From JBLNDJ01 sp050261515 (GTDB lineage: Bacteria; Acidobacteriota; Terriglobia; Bryobacterales; Bryobacteraceae), in contig JBLNDJ010000042.1 of the NCBI GenBank assembly GCA_050261515.1, forward strand, positions 134,811 through 198,810: DNA of 64,000 nt. Reading direction: 5' to 3'. The position numbers and the translations under genes are program-made. Under the pieces are notes generated by a model. That model was not told where the DNA came from. It saw nothing but the letters and a program-made list of their open reading frames with translations, and searched no databases. The first letter of the stretch is position 1, and every line of letters begins with the position of its first letter. Positions 15,168 through 23,144 of this stretch are shown here, one piece after another.

Positions 15168-15944
15168 ATGCACGCAATTCTACTCGATAACACTAAGTGT
15201 GTCGGTTGCGGGGCCTGCATGGCGGCATGCCGCGAAAAGAACGGCCTGCCCGAAACCGACGCGCAGGATCTGGCGGCGAACCAGTTCACGATCGTCAAGC
15301 AGACCAAGGCGCGCAACGGCGAAGACGTGAACTACCGCCGCATGTGCATGCACTGCGTGGACCCGACTTGCGCCTCGGTTTGCCCGGTCGGCGCGCTCCA
15401 CAAGACGCCCGGCGGACCCGTGGTCTACAACGCCGATATCTGCCTGGGCTGCCGCTACTGCATACAGGCCTGCCCGTTCGGCGTCCCGAAGTACGAATGG
15501 ACGGCGCTGGCGCCCCGCGTCCGCAAGTGCACGTTCTGCGCGGACCGTCTGGCCGCGGGCAAGATCAACGCCTGCGCGGAAGCCTGCGAGTTCGGCGCCA
15601 CCGTCGCCGGCGATCGCGACGCGCTTCTCAAAGAAGCCCGCGCGCGGCTGGCGGCCGAGCCCGATAAATATGTCCAGAAGATCTATGGCGAGCACGAAGT
15701 GGGCGGCACCTCGGTGCTGATGCTCTCCTCTGTGCCTTTCGAAGCGATGGGACTGCCGGCGAACCTGCCCGCCGAGCCGCTTCCGCTGCTGACGTTCCGC
15801 GTTCTGTCGAAGATCCCGCCCGTAGTGGGCGCCGGGGCCGTGCTGTTGAGCGCCCTGTGGTGGCTTACGGACCGAAAGCGGAAAGTCGCGCAGGCGGAAG
15901 GCGCGGCGCAACCCGCCGCGGTCGAAGCGGGAGGGCAACAATGA
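15168..15944 (+). CDS. HybA-like four-cluster ferredoxin subunit with C-terminal membrane anchor
   Basis: A 258-residue electron-transfer protein. Sixteen Cys in four groups (11/14/17/21, 60/63/68/72, 92/95/98/102, 121/124/136/140) would bind four [4Fe-4S] clusters, as in HybA, DmsB and NrfC. There is no Tat or Sec signal (MHAILLDNTKCVGCGAC), unlike E. coli HybA, and a single membrane helix lies near the end (about 216-233). A cytoplasmic iron-sulfur domain tethered to the membrane is therefore likely. It starts 19 bases after the GcvH-like gene, and its TGA overlaps the ATG of the NrfD-like gene. It should pass electrons between that quinone-linked subunit and an unknown partner. Confidence 0.9.
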   Translation: MHAILLDNTKCVGCGACMAACREKNGLPETDAQDLAANQFTIVKQTKARNGEDVNYRRMCMHCVDPTCASVCPVGALHKTPGGPVVYNADICLGCRYCIQACPFGVPKYEWTALAPRVRKCTFCADRLAAGKINACAEACEFGATVAGDRDALLKEARARLAAEPDKYVQKIYGEHEVGGTSVLMLSSVPFEAMGLPANLPAEPLPLLTFRVLSKIPPVVGAGAVLLSALWWLTDRKRKVAQAEGAAQPAAVEAGGQQ

Positions 15945-17077
15945 CGAGAGTTCGTTCCATTTTCTGGCGCGTTGTCGCCTTCGCGATCCTGGCCGCGGGC
16001 GCTTACGCCATGTTCGTGCGCGTCACGCGGGGCCTAGGTGCCTCGACGAACCTCACGGACCATTCCCCGTGGGGCATCTGGATCGGCTTCGACGTGCTGT
16101 GCGGGGTCGGTCTGGCCGCGGGCGGCTTCGCCATCACGACGGCCGTCTACATCCTGCACATCGAGCGGCTGCGCCCGATCGTGCGGCCCACGGTGCTCAC
16201 TGCGTTTCTTGGCTACGTGTTCGTGGTGGTCGGCCTGATGTGCGATCTCGGGCGGCCGTGGAACATCTGGCGGGCGATGTTCTGGTGGAATCCGCACTCG
16301 GTGATGTTCGAAGTCGCCTGGTGCGTGATGCTTTACACCACCGTGCTCTCGCTCGAGTTTTCTCCGGTGCTGTTCGAGAAACTCAAGTGGCACCGCGCGG
16401 GAAAGATCGTCCACGCGCTGGTGGTGCCGCTGGTCGGGCTGGGATTTCTGCTTTCGACGCTGCACCAGTCCTCGCTGGGCAGCCTGTATCTGATCCTGCC
16501 GACGAAGCTCCATGCGCTGTGGTATTCGCCGATCCTGCCGGTGCTGTTCTGGATTTCGGCGGTTTCGATCGGCCTGGCGATGGTGATTTTCGAAAGCGGC
16601 CTGAGCGCGCGGGCCTTCGGGCACGCGCTGGAGTTCAGCCTGTTGCAGTCGATCGCGAAGGCGATGGCGTGGTTCCTGGGCGCGTTCCTGGTGGTGAGGT
16701 TCGGCGACCTGGCGGTGCGCGGGTCGCTGGCGCACGCGTTCCGTTTCTCGGGAGCGGGGAGCTTCGAAGCCTTGATGTTCTGGGTTGAAATGGCGCTGCT
16801 CGGCGGGGCCGGCGCGCTGGCCGCGATGAAGAAAGTGCGGGCGAATCCGCAGGCGCTGTTCGCCTGCTCGGCGATGGCCGTGGGCGGCTTCCTGGTGAAC
16901 CGCCTGAACGTCTCGACCACCGCGCTCGACGCCTCTTCGGGCCGCTATTTCCCGTCCTGGATGGAGCTTGCCATCACGCTGTCGATCGTGGTTGTGGGTA
17001 TGAACGTGTTCCGCCTCGTGGTGCGCTATTTCCCGGTGTTCCACGAAGCGCCGCACGGCAGCTATGCGAAGTCTTAG
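15941..17077 (+). CDS. HybB/NrfD-family integral membrane subunit
   Basis: From the ATG at 15941 (overlapping the HybA-like stop as ATGA) the protein has 378 residues and about ten membrane helices. Typical NrfD/HybB features are HSPWGIWIGFDVLCGVGLAAGGF near residues 43-65 (read in parts), LGRPWNIWRAMFWWNPHS, and LSTLHQSSLGSLYLI. Family members exchange electrons with the quinone pool without haem and may translocate protons. It pairs with the preceding four-cluster ferredoxin. No molybdopterin, hydrogenase or cytochrome catalytic subunit lies next to it, so the partner is encoded elsewhere or is the GcvH-like protein's unknown target. Confidence 0.9.
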   Translation: MTRVRSIFWRVVAFAILAAGAYAMFVRVTRGLGASTNLTDHSPWGIWIGFDVLCGVGLAAGGFAITTAVYILHIERLRPIVRPTVLTAFLGYVFVVVGLMCDLGRPWNIWRAMFWWNPHSVMFEVAWCVMLYTTVLSLEFSPVLFEKLKWHRAGKIVHALVVPLVGLGFLLSTLHQSSLGSLYLILPTKLHALWYSPILPVLFWISAVSIGLAMVIFESGLSARAFGHALEFSLLQSIAKAMAWFLGAFLVVRFGDLAVRGSLAHAFRFSGAGSFEALMFWVEMALLGGAGALAAMKKVRANPQALFACSAMAVGGFLVNRLNVSTTALDASSGRYFPSWMELAITLSIVVVGMNVFRLVVRYFPVFHEAPHGSYAKS

Positions 17078-18668
17078 TGCGAAGCTGATTGCCGGATTGG
17101 TGGCGAGCCTGGCCGCGGTGCTGTTGTGGCTGGGCTCGGCCAACCTCCGTGTGCTTCGCGAAAACCTGGAGACGACGGCCGTCATGACCGAGCAGCGGAT
17201 GGCCGGAGTCATCTTCCACTCCACGCGCACGAGCATGCTGCGGAACGACCGCGAGCAGCTGCTCGAAATCATCAACTCGATCGGCGCCCAGCCGGGCGTC
17301 AAAAAGATCCGCATCTTCGCCAAGACCGGCCGCATACAGGTCTCGACCACGCCGGGCGAGGCCGGAACGATGGTGAACAAGCGTGCCGACGCCTGCCTGG
17401 GCTGCCACGCTTCGAACAAGCCGCTCGAAAAGCCCGCGACGCGCGACACGTTCCGCGTCTATCGCATGGGCGGGGAGCGCGTCATCGGCCTCATACGGCC
17501 GATCGAGAACGAACCCGCGTGCTCGAACGCCGCGTGCCACGCGCATCCACCGTCGCAGCGCATCCTCGGAGTGCTCGACGTCGTGTCGTCGCTGCAATCG
17601 GTGGATGAAGCCCTGGCGGCGCACGAGCGGCGCATGCGCGCCCAGGTGGCGTTCTCGGCCGTGCTCATGATCGCCATCGCCGGCGGCCTGGTGTGGTTCC
17701 TGATCCGGCGGCCCATCAAGAGGCTCACGGCCGGAGTGCGGGTGCTGGCGAGCCACAACCTCGCCTACCGCTTCCGCTTCCGGCGGCGCGACGAGATCGG
17801 CGAGCTGGCAGGCGCTTTCGACGGCATGGCCGAAGAGCTCGAAACAGCCAATCGCACGCTCGAAGACCGCATACGGCGCAAGACCAAGGAACTCGAGTCG
17901 GCGCAGGAAAAGCTGATTCACTCGGAGCGGCTCGCCTCGCTCGGCGAGCTGGCCGCGGCCGTGGCGCACGAGATCAACAATCCACTGGCCGGGATCTTCA
18001 CCTACGCGCGCCTGCTCGAAAAGAAACTCGCGCCGGCCAAGCCGGTGCTCGACTGGCTGCAAACCATCCAGCACGAAAGCAAGCGCTGCGGCGAGATCGT
18101 CAGCAACCTCCTGGTGTTCGCGCGCAAGCACCACACCGAGATGGCGATGACGGACGTGAAGACGGTCGTCGATCGCACCGTCGCCGTGGCGCTGCACAAG
18201 CTCCAGATGCACGGCGTCGAGCTGGAATGCGATGTCCCCGCGCTCCCGCAGGTCTATTGCGACGCCTCTCAGGTCCAGCAGGTGCTGGTGGCGATCTCGA
18301 TGAACGCCGTCGATGCCATCGCGAGCCAGGGCGACCGCGGCGGCAGGGTCAAGATCGCGGCCAAGCTGCTCGACGACGAGCGCATCGATATCAGCATCAC
18401 CAACGACGGCCCCCCAATTCCCAAGGACGTGATGCCCCACATCTTCGAGCCGTTCTTCAGCACGAAGCATGAAGCCTCGGGTGTAGGATTGGGACTCGCG
18501 GTCGCTTACGGAATCGTCAAGCGGCATGGCGGCGAGATCCAGGTGGATACGGGTCCGCTGACCACCTTCCACGTGATTCTGCCCGCGGGGGAGCCTTCCG
18601 CCGCCGAGCGTCAGTTTACGGAGAATTCAGATGTCCGAACAGAAACTATCGATACTCATCGTGGATGA
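17064..18668 (+). CDS. Sensor histidine kinase with periplasmic c-type haem motifs
   Basis: A 534-residue membrane kinase whose ATG overlaps the NrfD-like gene by 14 bases. Order: helix (about 7-25), periplasmic sensor (26-195), helix (196-214), HAMP (about 215-270), HisKA with AHEINNPLAG (phosphoacceptor His302), and a HATPase domain (N box MNAVDAI, G boxes including SGVGLGLAVAYGIVKRHGG). The sensor carries CLGCH (111-115) and CSNAACH (153-159), CX2CH and CX4CH haem-attachment patterns, so it probably senses redox state or a small gas or electron carrier through covalent haem. The partner is the overlapping sigma-54 response regulator. Haem attachment is inferred, not shown. Confidence 0.88.
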   Translation: MRSLSAKLIAGLVASLAAVLLWLGSANLRVLRENLETTAVMTEQRMAGVIFHSTRTSMLRNDREQLLEIINSIGAQPGVKKIRIFAKTGRIQVSTTPGEAGTMVNKRADACLGCHASNKPLEKPATRDTFRVYRMGGERVIGLIRPIENEPACSNAACHAHPPSQRILGVLDVVSSLQSVDEALAAHERRMRAQVAFSAVLMIAIAGGLVWFLIRRPIKRLTAGVRVLASHNLAYRFRFRRRDEIGELAGAFDGMAEELETANRTLEDRIRRKTKELESAQEKLIHSERLASLGELAAAVAHEINNPLAGIFTYARLLEKKLAPAKPVLDWLQTIQHESKRCGEIVSNLLVFARKHHTEMAMTDVKTVVDRTVAVALHKLQMHGVELECDVPALPQVYCDASQVQQVLVAISMNAVDAIASQGDRGGRVKIAAKLLDDERIDISITNDGPPIPKDVMPHIFEPFFSTKHEASGVGLGLAVAYGIVKRHGGEIQVDTGPLTTFHVILPAGEPSAAERQFTENSDVRTETIDTHRG

Positions 18669-19995
18669 CGAGCAGGTCGTTCGCGACTCGCTTGTGCATT
18701 GGTTCAGCGAAGAGGGGTACGAGACCGAGGCGTCGGGCGACGCGACAACGGCCCTCTCGAAGCTGGCGGGCCGCGAGTTCGACCTCGTCATCGCCGATAT
18801 ACGCATGCCCGGGATGGACGGCATCGAGCTGCTCGAGAAGATCAAATCCGAACAGCTCGATACCGCCGTGATCGTGATGACCGGGTACGCGTCCGTCGAT
18901 ACGGCGGTGCGCGCGCTCAAGCACGGCGCCTTCGACTACATCACGAAGCCGTTCGATCCCGACGACCTTTCCGTCGTCGTGCGCAACGCGCTCGAGCAGC
19001 ACAAGCTGAAGCGCGAGAACCGCATCCTCCGCGAGCAGATCGCCGAAGGCAACCAGGCCTCCATCTCCGAGCTGATCGGGCAGAGCGAGGCGATGCGCAA
19101 GGTTCGGGAACAGATCGAAACGGTCGCGGGCGTCGATTCCACGGTGCTGATCGAAGGCGAGAGCGGGACGGGCAAGGAACTCGTCGCGCGCGCGGTGCAC
19201 CGCCTGAGCCCGCGGCGCTACAACCCGATGGTGGTCGTGCATTGCGGCGCTCTGACCGAGACTTTGATCGAGAGCGAGCTGTTCGGCCACGAGAAAGGCG
19301 CGTTCACCGGCGCGCAGTATCGCAAGAAGGGCAAGTTCGAGGCCGCGATGGGCGGCACGGTGTTCCTCGACGAGATCGCCGACATCAGCCTCAAGACCCA
19401 GACCGACCTGCTGCGCGTGTTGCAGGAGCGCGAGATCGTGCGCGTCGGCGGGACGCAGCCGATCCACGTGGATTTCCGCGTGATCGCGGCCACCAACCGC
19501 AACCTGACCGAGCTGGTGAAGGAAGGACGGTTCCGCTCCGACCTCTTCTACCGCCTCAACGTGTTCACGATTCATCTGCCGCCGCTGCGCGACCGCCACG
19601 GCGACGTGCCGCTGCTGGCGACTTCGTTCCTCGATAAATACAGCGCGCAAATGAACCGGAAGTTCACCGGCTTCGACCGCTCCGCCATGGACGTCTTGAT
19701 TTCGCACCACTGGCCGGGCAACGTGCGCGAGCTCGAGAACATCGTCGAGCGCGCCGTCGTCGTGGGCCACGAGCCGCTGGTGCGCGCGCACGATCTCGCG
19801 ATCGCGAAGCCCGCCGAGGGGGCCGACGACCTCAGCATCGAGGCGCTCGAGCGCAAGCACATCATTCGCGTGCTCGAGGATTTTGCCTGGAACCAGACGC
19901 AGGCGGCCAAGGCGCTCGGCATCGACCGCGTGACTCTTTACCACAAGATCCGGCGGTTCGGACTGAAGCTCCCGGCCAAGGCCGCCCGGGCGTAG
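18631..19995 (+). CDS. Sigma-54-dependent response regulator, NtrC family
   Basis: A 454-residue regulator overlapping the kinase gene by 38 bases. The receiver has the acidic pocket (VDDE), phosphoacceptor Asp56 (VIADIRMPGMDG) and the conserved Lys (DYITKPF). The AAA+ domain shows GESGTGKE (Walker A), GAFTGA (sigma-54 contact loop), FLDEIADIS (Walker B) and the arginine finger RSDLFYRLNVF. A Fis-type helix-turn-helix (NQTQAAKALGIDRVTLYHKIRR) ends it. It should activate sigma-54 promoters after phosphorylation by the haem-motif kinase. The sigma-54 element and inverted repeat upstream of the operon make it a candidate for autoactivation. Confidence 0.93.
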   Translation: MSEQKLSILIVDDEQVVRDSLVHWFSEEGYETEASGDATTALSKLAGREFDLVIADIRMPGMDGIELLEKIKSEQLDTAVIVMTGYASVDTAVRALKHGAFDYITKPFDPDDLSVVVRNALEQHKLKRENRILREQIAEGNQASISELIGQSEAMRKVREQIETVAGVDSTVLIEGESGTGKELVARAVHRLSPRRYNPMVVVHCGALTETLIESELFGHEKGAFTGAQYRKKGKFEAAMGGTVFLDEIADISLKTQTDLLRVLQEREIVRVGGTQPIHVDFRVIAATNRNLTELVKEGRFRSDLFYRLNVFTIHLPPLRDRHGDVPLLATSFLDKYSAQMNRKFTGFDRSAMDVLISHHWPGNVRELENIVERAVVVGHEPLVRAHDLAIAKPAEGADDLSIEALERKHIIRVLEDFAWNQTQAAKALGIDRVTLYHKIRRFGLKLPAKAARA

Positions 19996-20004
19996 TCAGG
20001 AGCC

Positions 20005-20532
20005 GTGCCGGGCGACCCAAAAACCGTATTGGTTCCCGTGGGCGACTTCCCGCGGAACCTGCTCGAAGAGCTGTCGAAGAAGGCGAAGCTTCCGATCGGT
20101 CCGGCGCGCGTGGACCCCGCGGTCGCGCTCAACCCTTCGCGCCGCCAATACGACTCGACGCGTCTGCTGGTCGAGCTGAAGGCGCGTTACGACGGCCAGA
20201 TCGTTGTTGCCGCGACGGCCTGCGACCTGTTCATCCCCGTCATGACGTTCGTGTTCGGGGAAGCGGAGATGCCGGGCCGCGCGGCGATTTTTTCGATCCA
20301 CCGCCTGCGCGAGGAATTTTACGGCCTGCCGCCGAACCGCGCGCTGCTCGAAGGCCGCGCGCTGCGTGAGCTGTGGCACGAGTACGGGCATGTCAAAGGC
20401 CTCGCGCACTGCCCGGACTGGTCCTGCGTGATGAGCCCGTCGCACTCGGTGGAACGCGTGGACCTGAAACGCGACTGGTATTGCCGGGAGTGCGAGGAGC
20501 GGCTGCACCGGAACGGCCAGGACAATGGTTAA
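20005..20532 (+). CDS. amzA: Archaemetzincin-family metalloprotease
   Basis: A 175-residue protein with the long zinc signature HEYGHVKGLAHC (125-136), then CVMSPS, and the second metal site CREC (160-163), the full archaemetzincin pattern HExxHxxGxxHC-x4-CxM-x17-CxxC. The N-terminus is cytosolic (no signal). Start GTG at 20005 is preceded by AGGAG. The biological substrate of archaemetzincins is not established. The gene begins nine bases after the response regulator stop, so it may be transcribed with the redox operon, although the family is also found alone. It could act in protein turnover linked to the regulon; this is conjecture. Confidence 0.87.
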   Translation: MPGDPKTVLVPVGDFPRNLLEELSKKAKLPIGPARVDPAVALNPSRRQYDSTRLLVELKARYDGQIVVAATACDLFIPVMTFVFGEAEMPGRAAIFSIHRLREEFYGLPPNRALLEGRALRELWHEYGHVKGLAHCPDWSCVMSPSHSVERVDLKRDWYCRECEERLHRNGQDNG

Positions 20533-20578
20533 CCGGCCCGGCCCGGCGGTTTCACGCCGCCCGAGCTATTATCCGGCT

Positions 20579-21073
20579 ATGGTCTACAAACCTCTGGTGC
20601 TGATTCTGGCCGGGGCGCTGCTCCTCCCGGCGGCGGACACGGGTGCTGACGCGGCATGGGCCCGACTCAAGTCGCTGGCCGGCGAGTGGGAAGGGGAGGC
20701 AGGCGGCGTGAAGGGCGGCATTACCTACACCGTCGTCTCCGGGGGACACGCCGTCCTGGAATCGATGAAAATGCCGGCTCCGCAACCGGACATGGTGACG
20801 ATCTATCATCGCGACGGCGCGGGGCTCGTGGCAACGCATTATTGCAGCATGGGCAATCAACCCCGCATGCGCGCGGCCGGGGCCGATGCCAACGGGAAGA
20901 CGATTCGCTTCCGCTTCGCCGATATCACGAACCTCGCAAAGCCCGGCGCAGCGCACATCCGCCACCTCACGGTGACTTTTCAGGACGCCGATCACTTCAC
21001 CCAAAGCTGGACGGCGTTCTCCGATGGGAAAGAGTCCACGGAAGTCTTCAAGTGCAGCAGAAAGAAGAAATAG
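20579..21073 (+). CDS. Secreted lipocalin-like (DUF1579-like) protein
   Basis: From the ATG at 20579 the protein has 164 residues with a signal peptide (MVYKPLVLILAGALLLPAAD). The mature part begins WARLKSLAGEWEGEA and continues with regular beta strands (ITYTVVSGGHAVLESMKM, MVTIYHRDGAGLVATHYCSMGNQP in two parts, FTQSWTAFSDGKE). That is the pattern of small beta-barrel proteins in the DUF1579/lipocalin-like group. Ligand and role are unknown. It lies 46 bases after the archaemetzincin and is followed by a terminator-like hairpin. Confidence 0.6.
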   Translation: MVYKPLVLILAGALLLPAADTGADAAWARLKSLAGEWEGEAGGVKGGITYTVVSGGHAVLESMKMPAPQPDMVTIYHRDGAGLVATHYCSMGNQPRMRAAGADANGKTIRFRFADITNLAKPGAAHIRHLTVTFQDADHFTQSWTAFSDGKESTEVFKCSRKKK

Positions 21074-21086
21074 CCGTCCGCGAGCG

Positions 21087-21106
21087 CAGCTGGGGGATAT
21101 GCCCCA
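21087..21106 (+). terminator. Terminator-like hairpin
   Basis: GCTGGGG-GATATG-CCCCAGC is a perfect 7-base stem beginning 13 bases after the stop codon of the lipocalin-like gene. Outer bases (CCGTC ... GACGG) extend it further. There is no strong T-run, so Rho-assisted or stability-type use is possible. Confidence 0.45.
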
Positions 21107-21191
21107 GCGGAGACGGCCGAATTCCTGCAGAATCAATGGGATCGCGGTGGCCCGCAAATTGCCTTCGATCCAGAGGGGAGCGTGACGAATT

Positions 21192-22241
21192 ATGCGTGAT
21201 TTCAGCCAGGCCCCGTTCCTGGTGATCTGGGAAGTGACCCGCGCCTGCGACCTGGCGTGCGTGCACTGCCGCGCGTCCGCCGACCCCTACCGCCACCCCG
21301 ACGAACTCACCACCGAAGAAGGCTTTCGCCTGCTCGACACCATCCGCGAGTTCGGCGACCCCATCATGATCTTCACCGGCGGCGACCCGCTCAAGCGCCC
21401 CGACCTGTACGAACTAATCGAGCACAGCGTGGCGGCGGGGCTGCGCACCACCGTGTCGCCCAGCCCCACGCCTCTGCTCACGCCCGAGGCGATCGCGCGC
21501 TTCAAGCAGTCCGGTGTCGCGCGCATTTCGGTGAGCGTCGATGGATGGGACGCGGCCTCGCACGACGATTTCCGCCAGGTGCCCGGCTCGTTTGACCGCG
21601 CGATTCTGGCGCTCGAGGAGGCGCAGCGCATCGGGCTTTCCACGCAGATCAACACGACGGTGAGCCGGCACAACTGGGAGCACCTCGAGGAGATCGCCGA
21701 CATCGTGGACCGCGTAGGCTCCGATATGTGGGACGTGTTCTTCCTGGTGCCGACGGGGCGCGGGGCATCGCAGCAGGAGCTGAACGCCGCCGAGTTCGAG
21801 CAGGTCTTCGGCTTCATGTACGAGCGCTCGAAGCGCACGCGCGCCGTGATCAAGACAACCGAGGCGATGCACTACCGGCGCTATCTCGCGCAGCGCAGGA
21901 AGGCCGAGGGCGGGGGAAACGGCCACGGTCATCCGGGCCGCTCGCCTCTGGACAGTTCCGTAGGTATCAACAGCGGCCGGGGCTTCATGTTCATCTCGCG
22001 CACGGGCGAGATCTACCCGAGCGGCTTCCTGCCGATCTCATCCGGCAACGTGCGCAGGAACTCGTTGATCGAAGTCTACCGCCGCGGCCCGCTGTTCCAG
22101 GTTCTGCGAGATAGTTCGACGATTAAGGGCAAGTGCGGCATGTGCCAGTACCGCAACCTCTGCGGAGGCTCCCGCTCGCGGGCTTACGCGCTCACCGGCG
22201 ACTACCTCGCGGAAGAGCCCCGCTGCACCCACCAGCCGTAA
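21192..22241 (+). CDS. Radical SAM/SPASM protein, haem-maturation-like group
   Basis: A 349-residue enzyme. Cys19, Cys23 and Cys26 (RACDLACVHCRA) bind the SAM-cleaving [4Fe-4S] cluster, followed by GGDPL (GGE-like SAM motif, about 63-67) and ISVSVDGWD. The C-terminal SPASM region has CGMCQYRNLCGGSRSRAYA and a final Cys for auxiliary clusters. The layout (EVTRACDLACVHCRA at the very start, SGFLPI-x2-GNVR late) resembles the radical SAM/SPASM subgroup that includes AhbD-like haem decarboxylases and peptide modifiers. No short precursor peptide or haem gene is adjacent, so the substrate is open. Met-rich His/Gly loop GNGHGHPG (about 240) is unusual. Confidence 0.85.
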   Translation: MRDFSQAPFLVIWEVTRACDLACVHCRASADPYRHPDELTTEEGFRLLDTIREFGDPIMIFTGGDPLKRPDLYELIEHSVAAGLRTTVSPSPTPLLTPEAIARFKQSGVARISVSVDGWDAASHDDFRQVPGSFDRAILALEEAQRIGLSTQINTTVSRHNWEHLEEIADIVDRVGSDMWDVFFLVPTGRGASQQELNAAEFEQVFGFMYERSKRTRAVIKTTEAMHYRRYLAQRRKAEGGGNGHGHPGRSPLDSSVGINSGRGFMFISRTGEIYPSGFLPISSGNVRRNSLIEVYRRGPLFQVLRDSSTIKGKCGMCQYRNLCGGSRSRAYALTGDYLAEEPRCTHQP

Positions 22242-22306
22242 ACCCTAAAACGCGGGACAGTACACTCAAATCCGGCTTTTGCGGGCGCGAGGCAGCCGGC
22301 GCGCTC

Positions 22307-22345
22307 ATGCGAAAGCCGAACCTGCTCGTCATCGGCGCCGATGAT
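22307..22345 (+). pseudogene. Possible sulfatase N-terminal remnant
   Basis: MRKPNLLVIGADD resembles the beginning of type I sulfatases (RPNILxIxADD), but the frame goes on as SHCKKEAPLS and has no CxPSR site; it runs into the PEP-CTERM gene on the other strand. With only 13 matching codons, chance cannot be excluded. Confidence 0.2.
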
Positions 22346-22370
22346 TCGCACTGTAAAAAGGAGGCGCCCC

Positions 22371-23009
22371 TCAGCGGCCATCGTGGCGCGTCTTGCGGAG
22401 ACGCAAGACTCCCAGGGCAAGCAGGCCGGAGCCGATGAGCGCGCAACTGGCTGGTTCGGGCACGCTGGAGTCGCCGAGTAACTGGAAAGACTCGGCCCCG
22501 CGGAAGCCGAGGGTGTTGGTCTGCCTAGCGATAATCCCGCCGCCATCCGGCCCAATCCCGTTGTTTTGATCCCAGTACACCGGGCCATCGGTGGCGACGG
22601 CGTTCCCGAGAGTCAGGTAATAAAGCGTGCCGGAAGAAACGCCGATGTTCGGAAGCGCAAACGAGAGGGAAACGACGTCGTAGCCCCAACTGCTAAACAG
22701 AAACGTGCTGGATGCGATCGAGGCTGTGCCCGACGCGATTTCGTTGCCGAAAAACTGCGTGCCGATGGACCAATCCACGGAAGATACCGCGCTTCCCGAG
22801 TACAGCCATACTCCGAAGTTCACGCCCGTGAGCGTAGCTGGAGAATTAAGCGTGAAGGAATTGGAGACGCTATACCCCAAATCCGCCGGTCCTATCGTGT
22901 AGGCATTCGTAGTTCCATCAATGGGGTAATTGTCGAAAACCACAGTCCCTGCGAATGCGGGGGCAGCAATCAAACAGGCAGCAACCACGAGTATGCGGAC
23001 GTTTAGCAT
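22371..23009 (-). CDS. PEP-CTERM sorting domain protein
   Basis: From the ATG at 23009 the protein has 212 residues. It has a signal peptide (MLNVRILVVAACLIAAPAFA), a Ser/Thr/Gly-rich beta body, then VPEPASCALIGSGLLALGVL and the basic tail RLRKTRHDGR, the PEP-CTERM export signal. The body (SNSFTLNSPATLTGVNFGVW, VDWSIGTQFFGNEIASGTA) resembles the choice-anchor type PEP-CTERM proteins of Verrucomicrobia and Acidobacteria. It is an independent transcription unit between the radical SAM gene (convergent) and the permease gene (same strand, upstream end at 23145). It has little sequence in common with the PEP-CTERM protein at 1555-2187. Confidence 0.85.
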   Translation of the reverse strand: MLNVRILVVAACLIAAPAFAGTVVFDNYPIDGTTNAYTIGPADLGYSVSNSFTLNSPATLTGVNFGVWLYSGSAVSSVDWSIGTQFFGNEIASGTASIASSTFLFSSWGYDVVSLSFALPNIGVSSGTLYYLTLGNAVATDGPVYWDQNNGIGPDGGGIIARQTNTLGFRGAESFQLLGDSSVPEPASCALIGSGLLALGVLRLRKTRHDGR

Positions 23010-23144
23010 CGGTTTATCCGGAATCCTGAGACTATCATCCGCGCATAAAACAGACAAGGAAATTCCGCGGCAGCGGAGTACCATTCCGGTAACGGTACTG
23101 TGGGTGCCTGCATTTGAAAGGGGGGCGGGATGAAGCCCCCCATC

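Noticed and set aside
16034..17449. 471-codon minus-strand frame opposite the HybB-like and kinase genes
   Set aside because: Antisense to two well-recognised genes; His/Arg/Gln-rich shadow.
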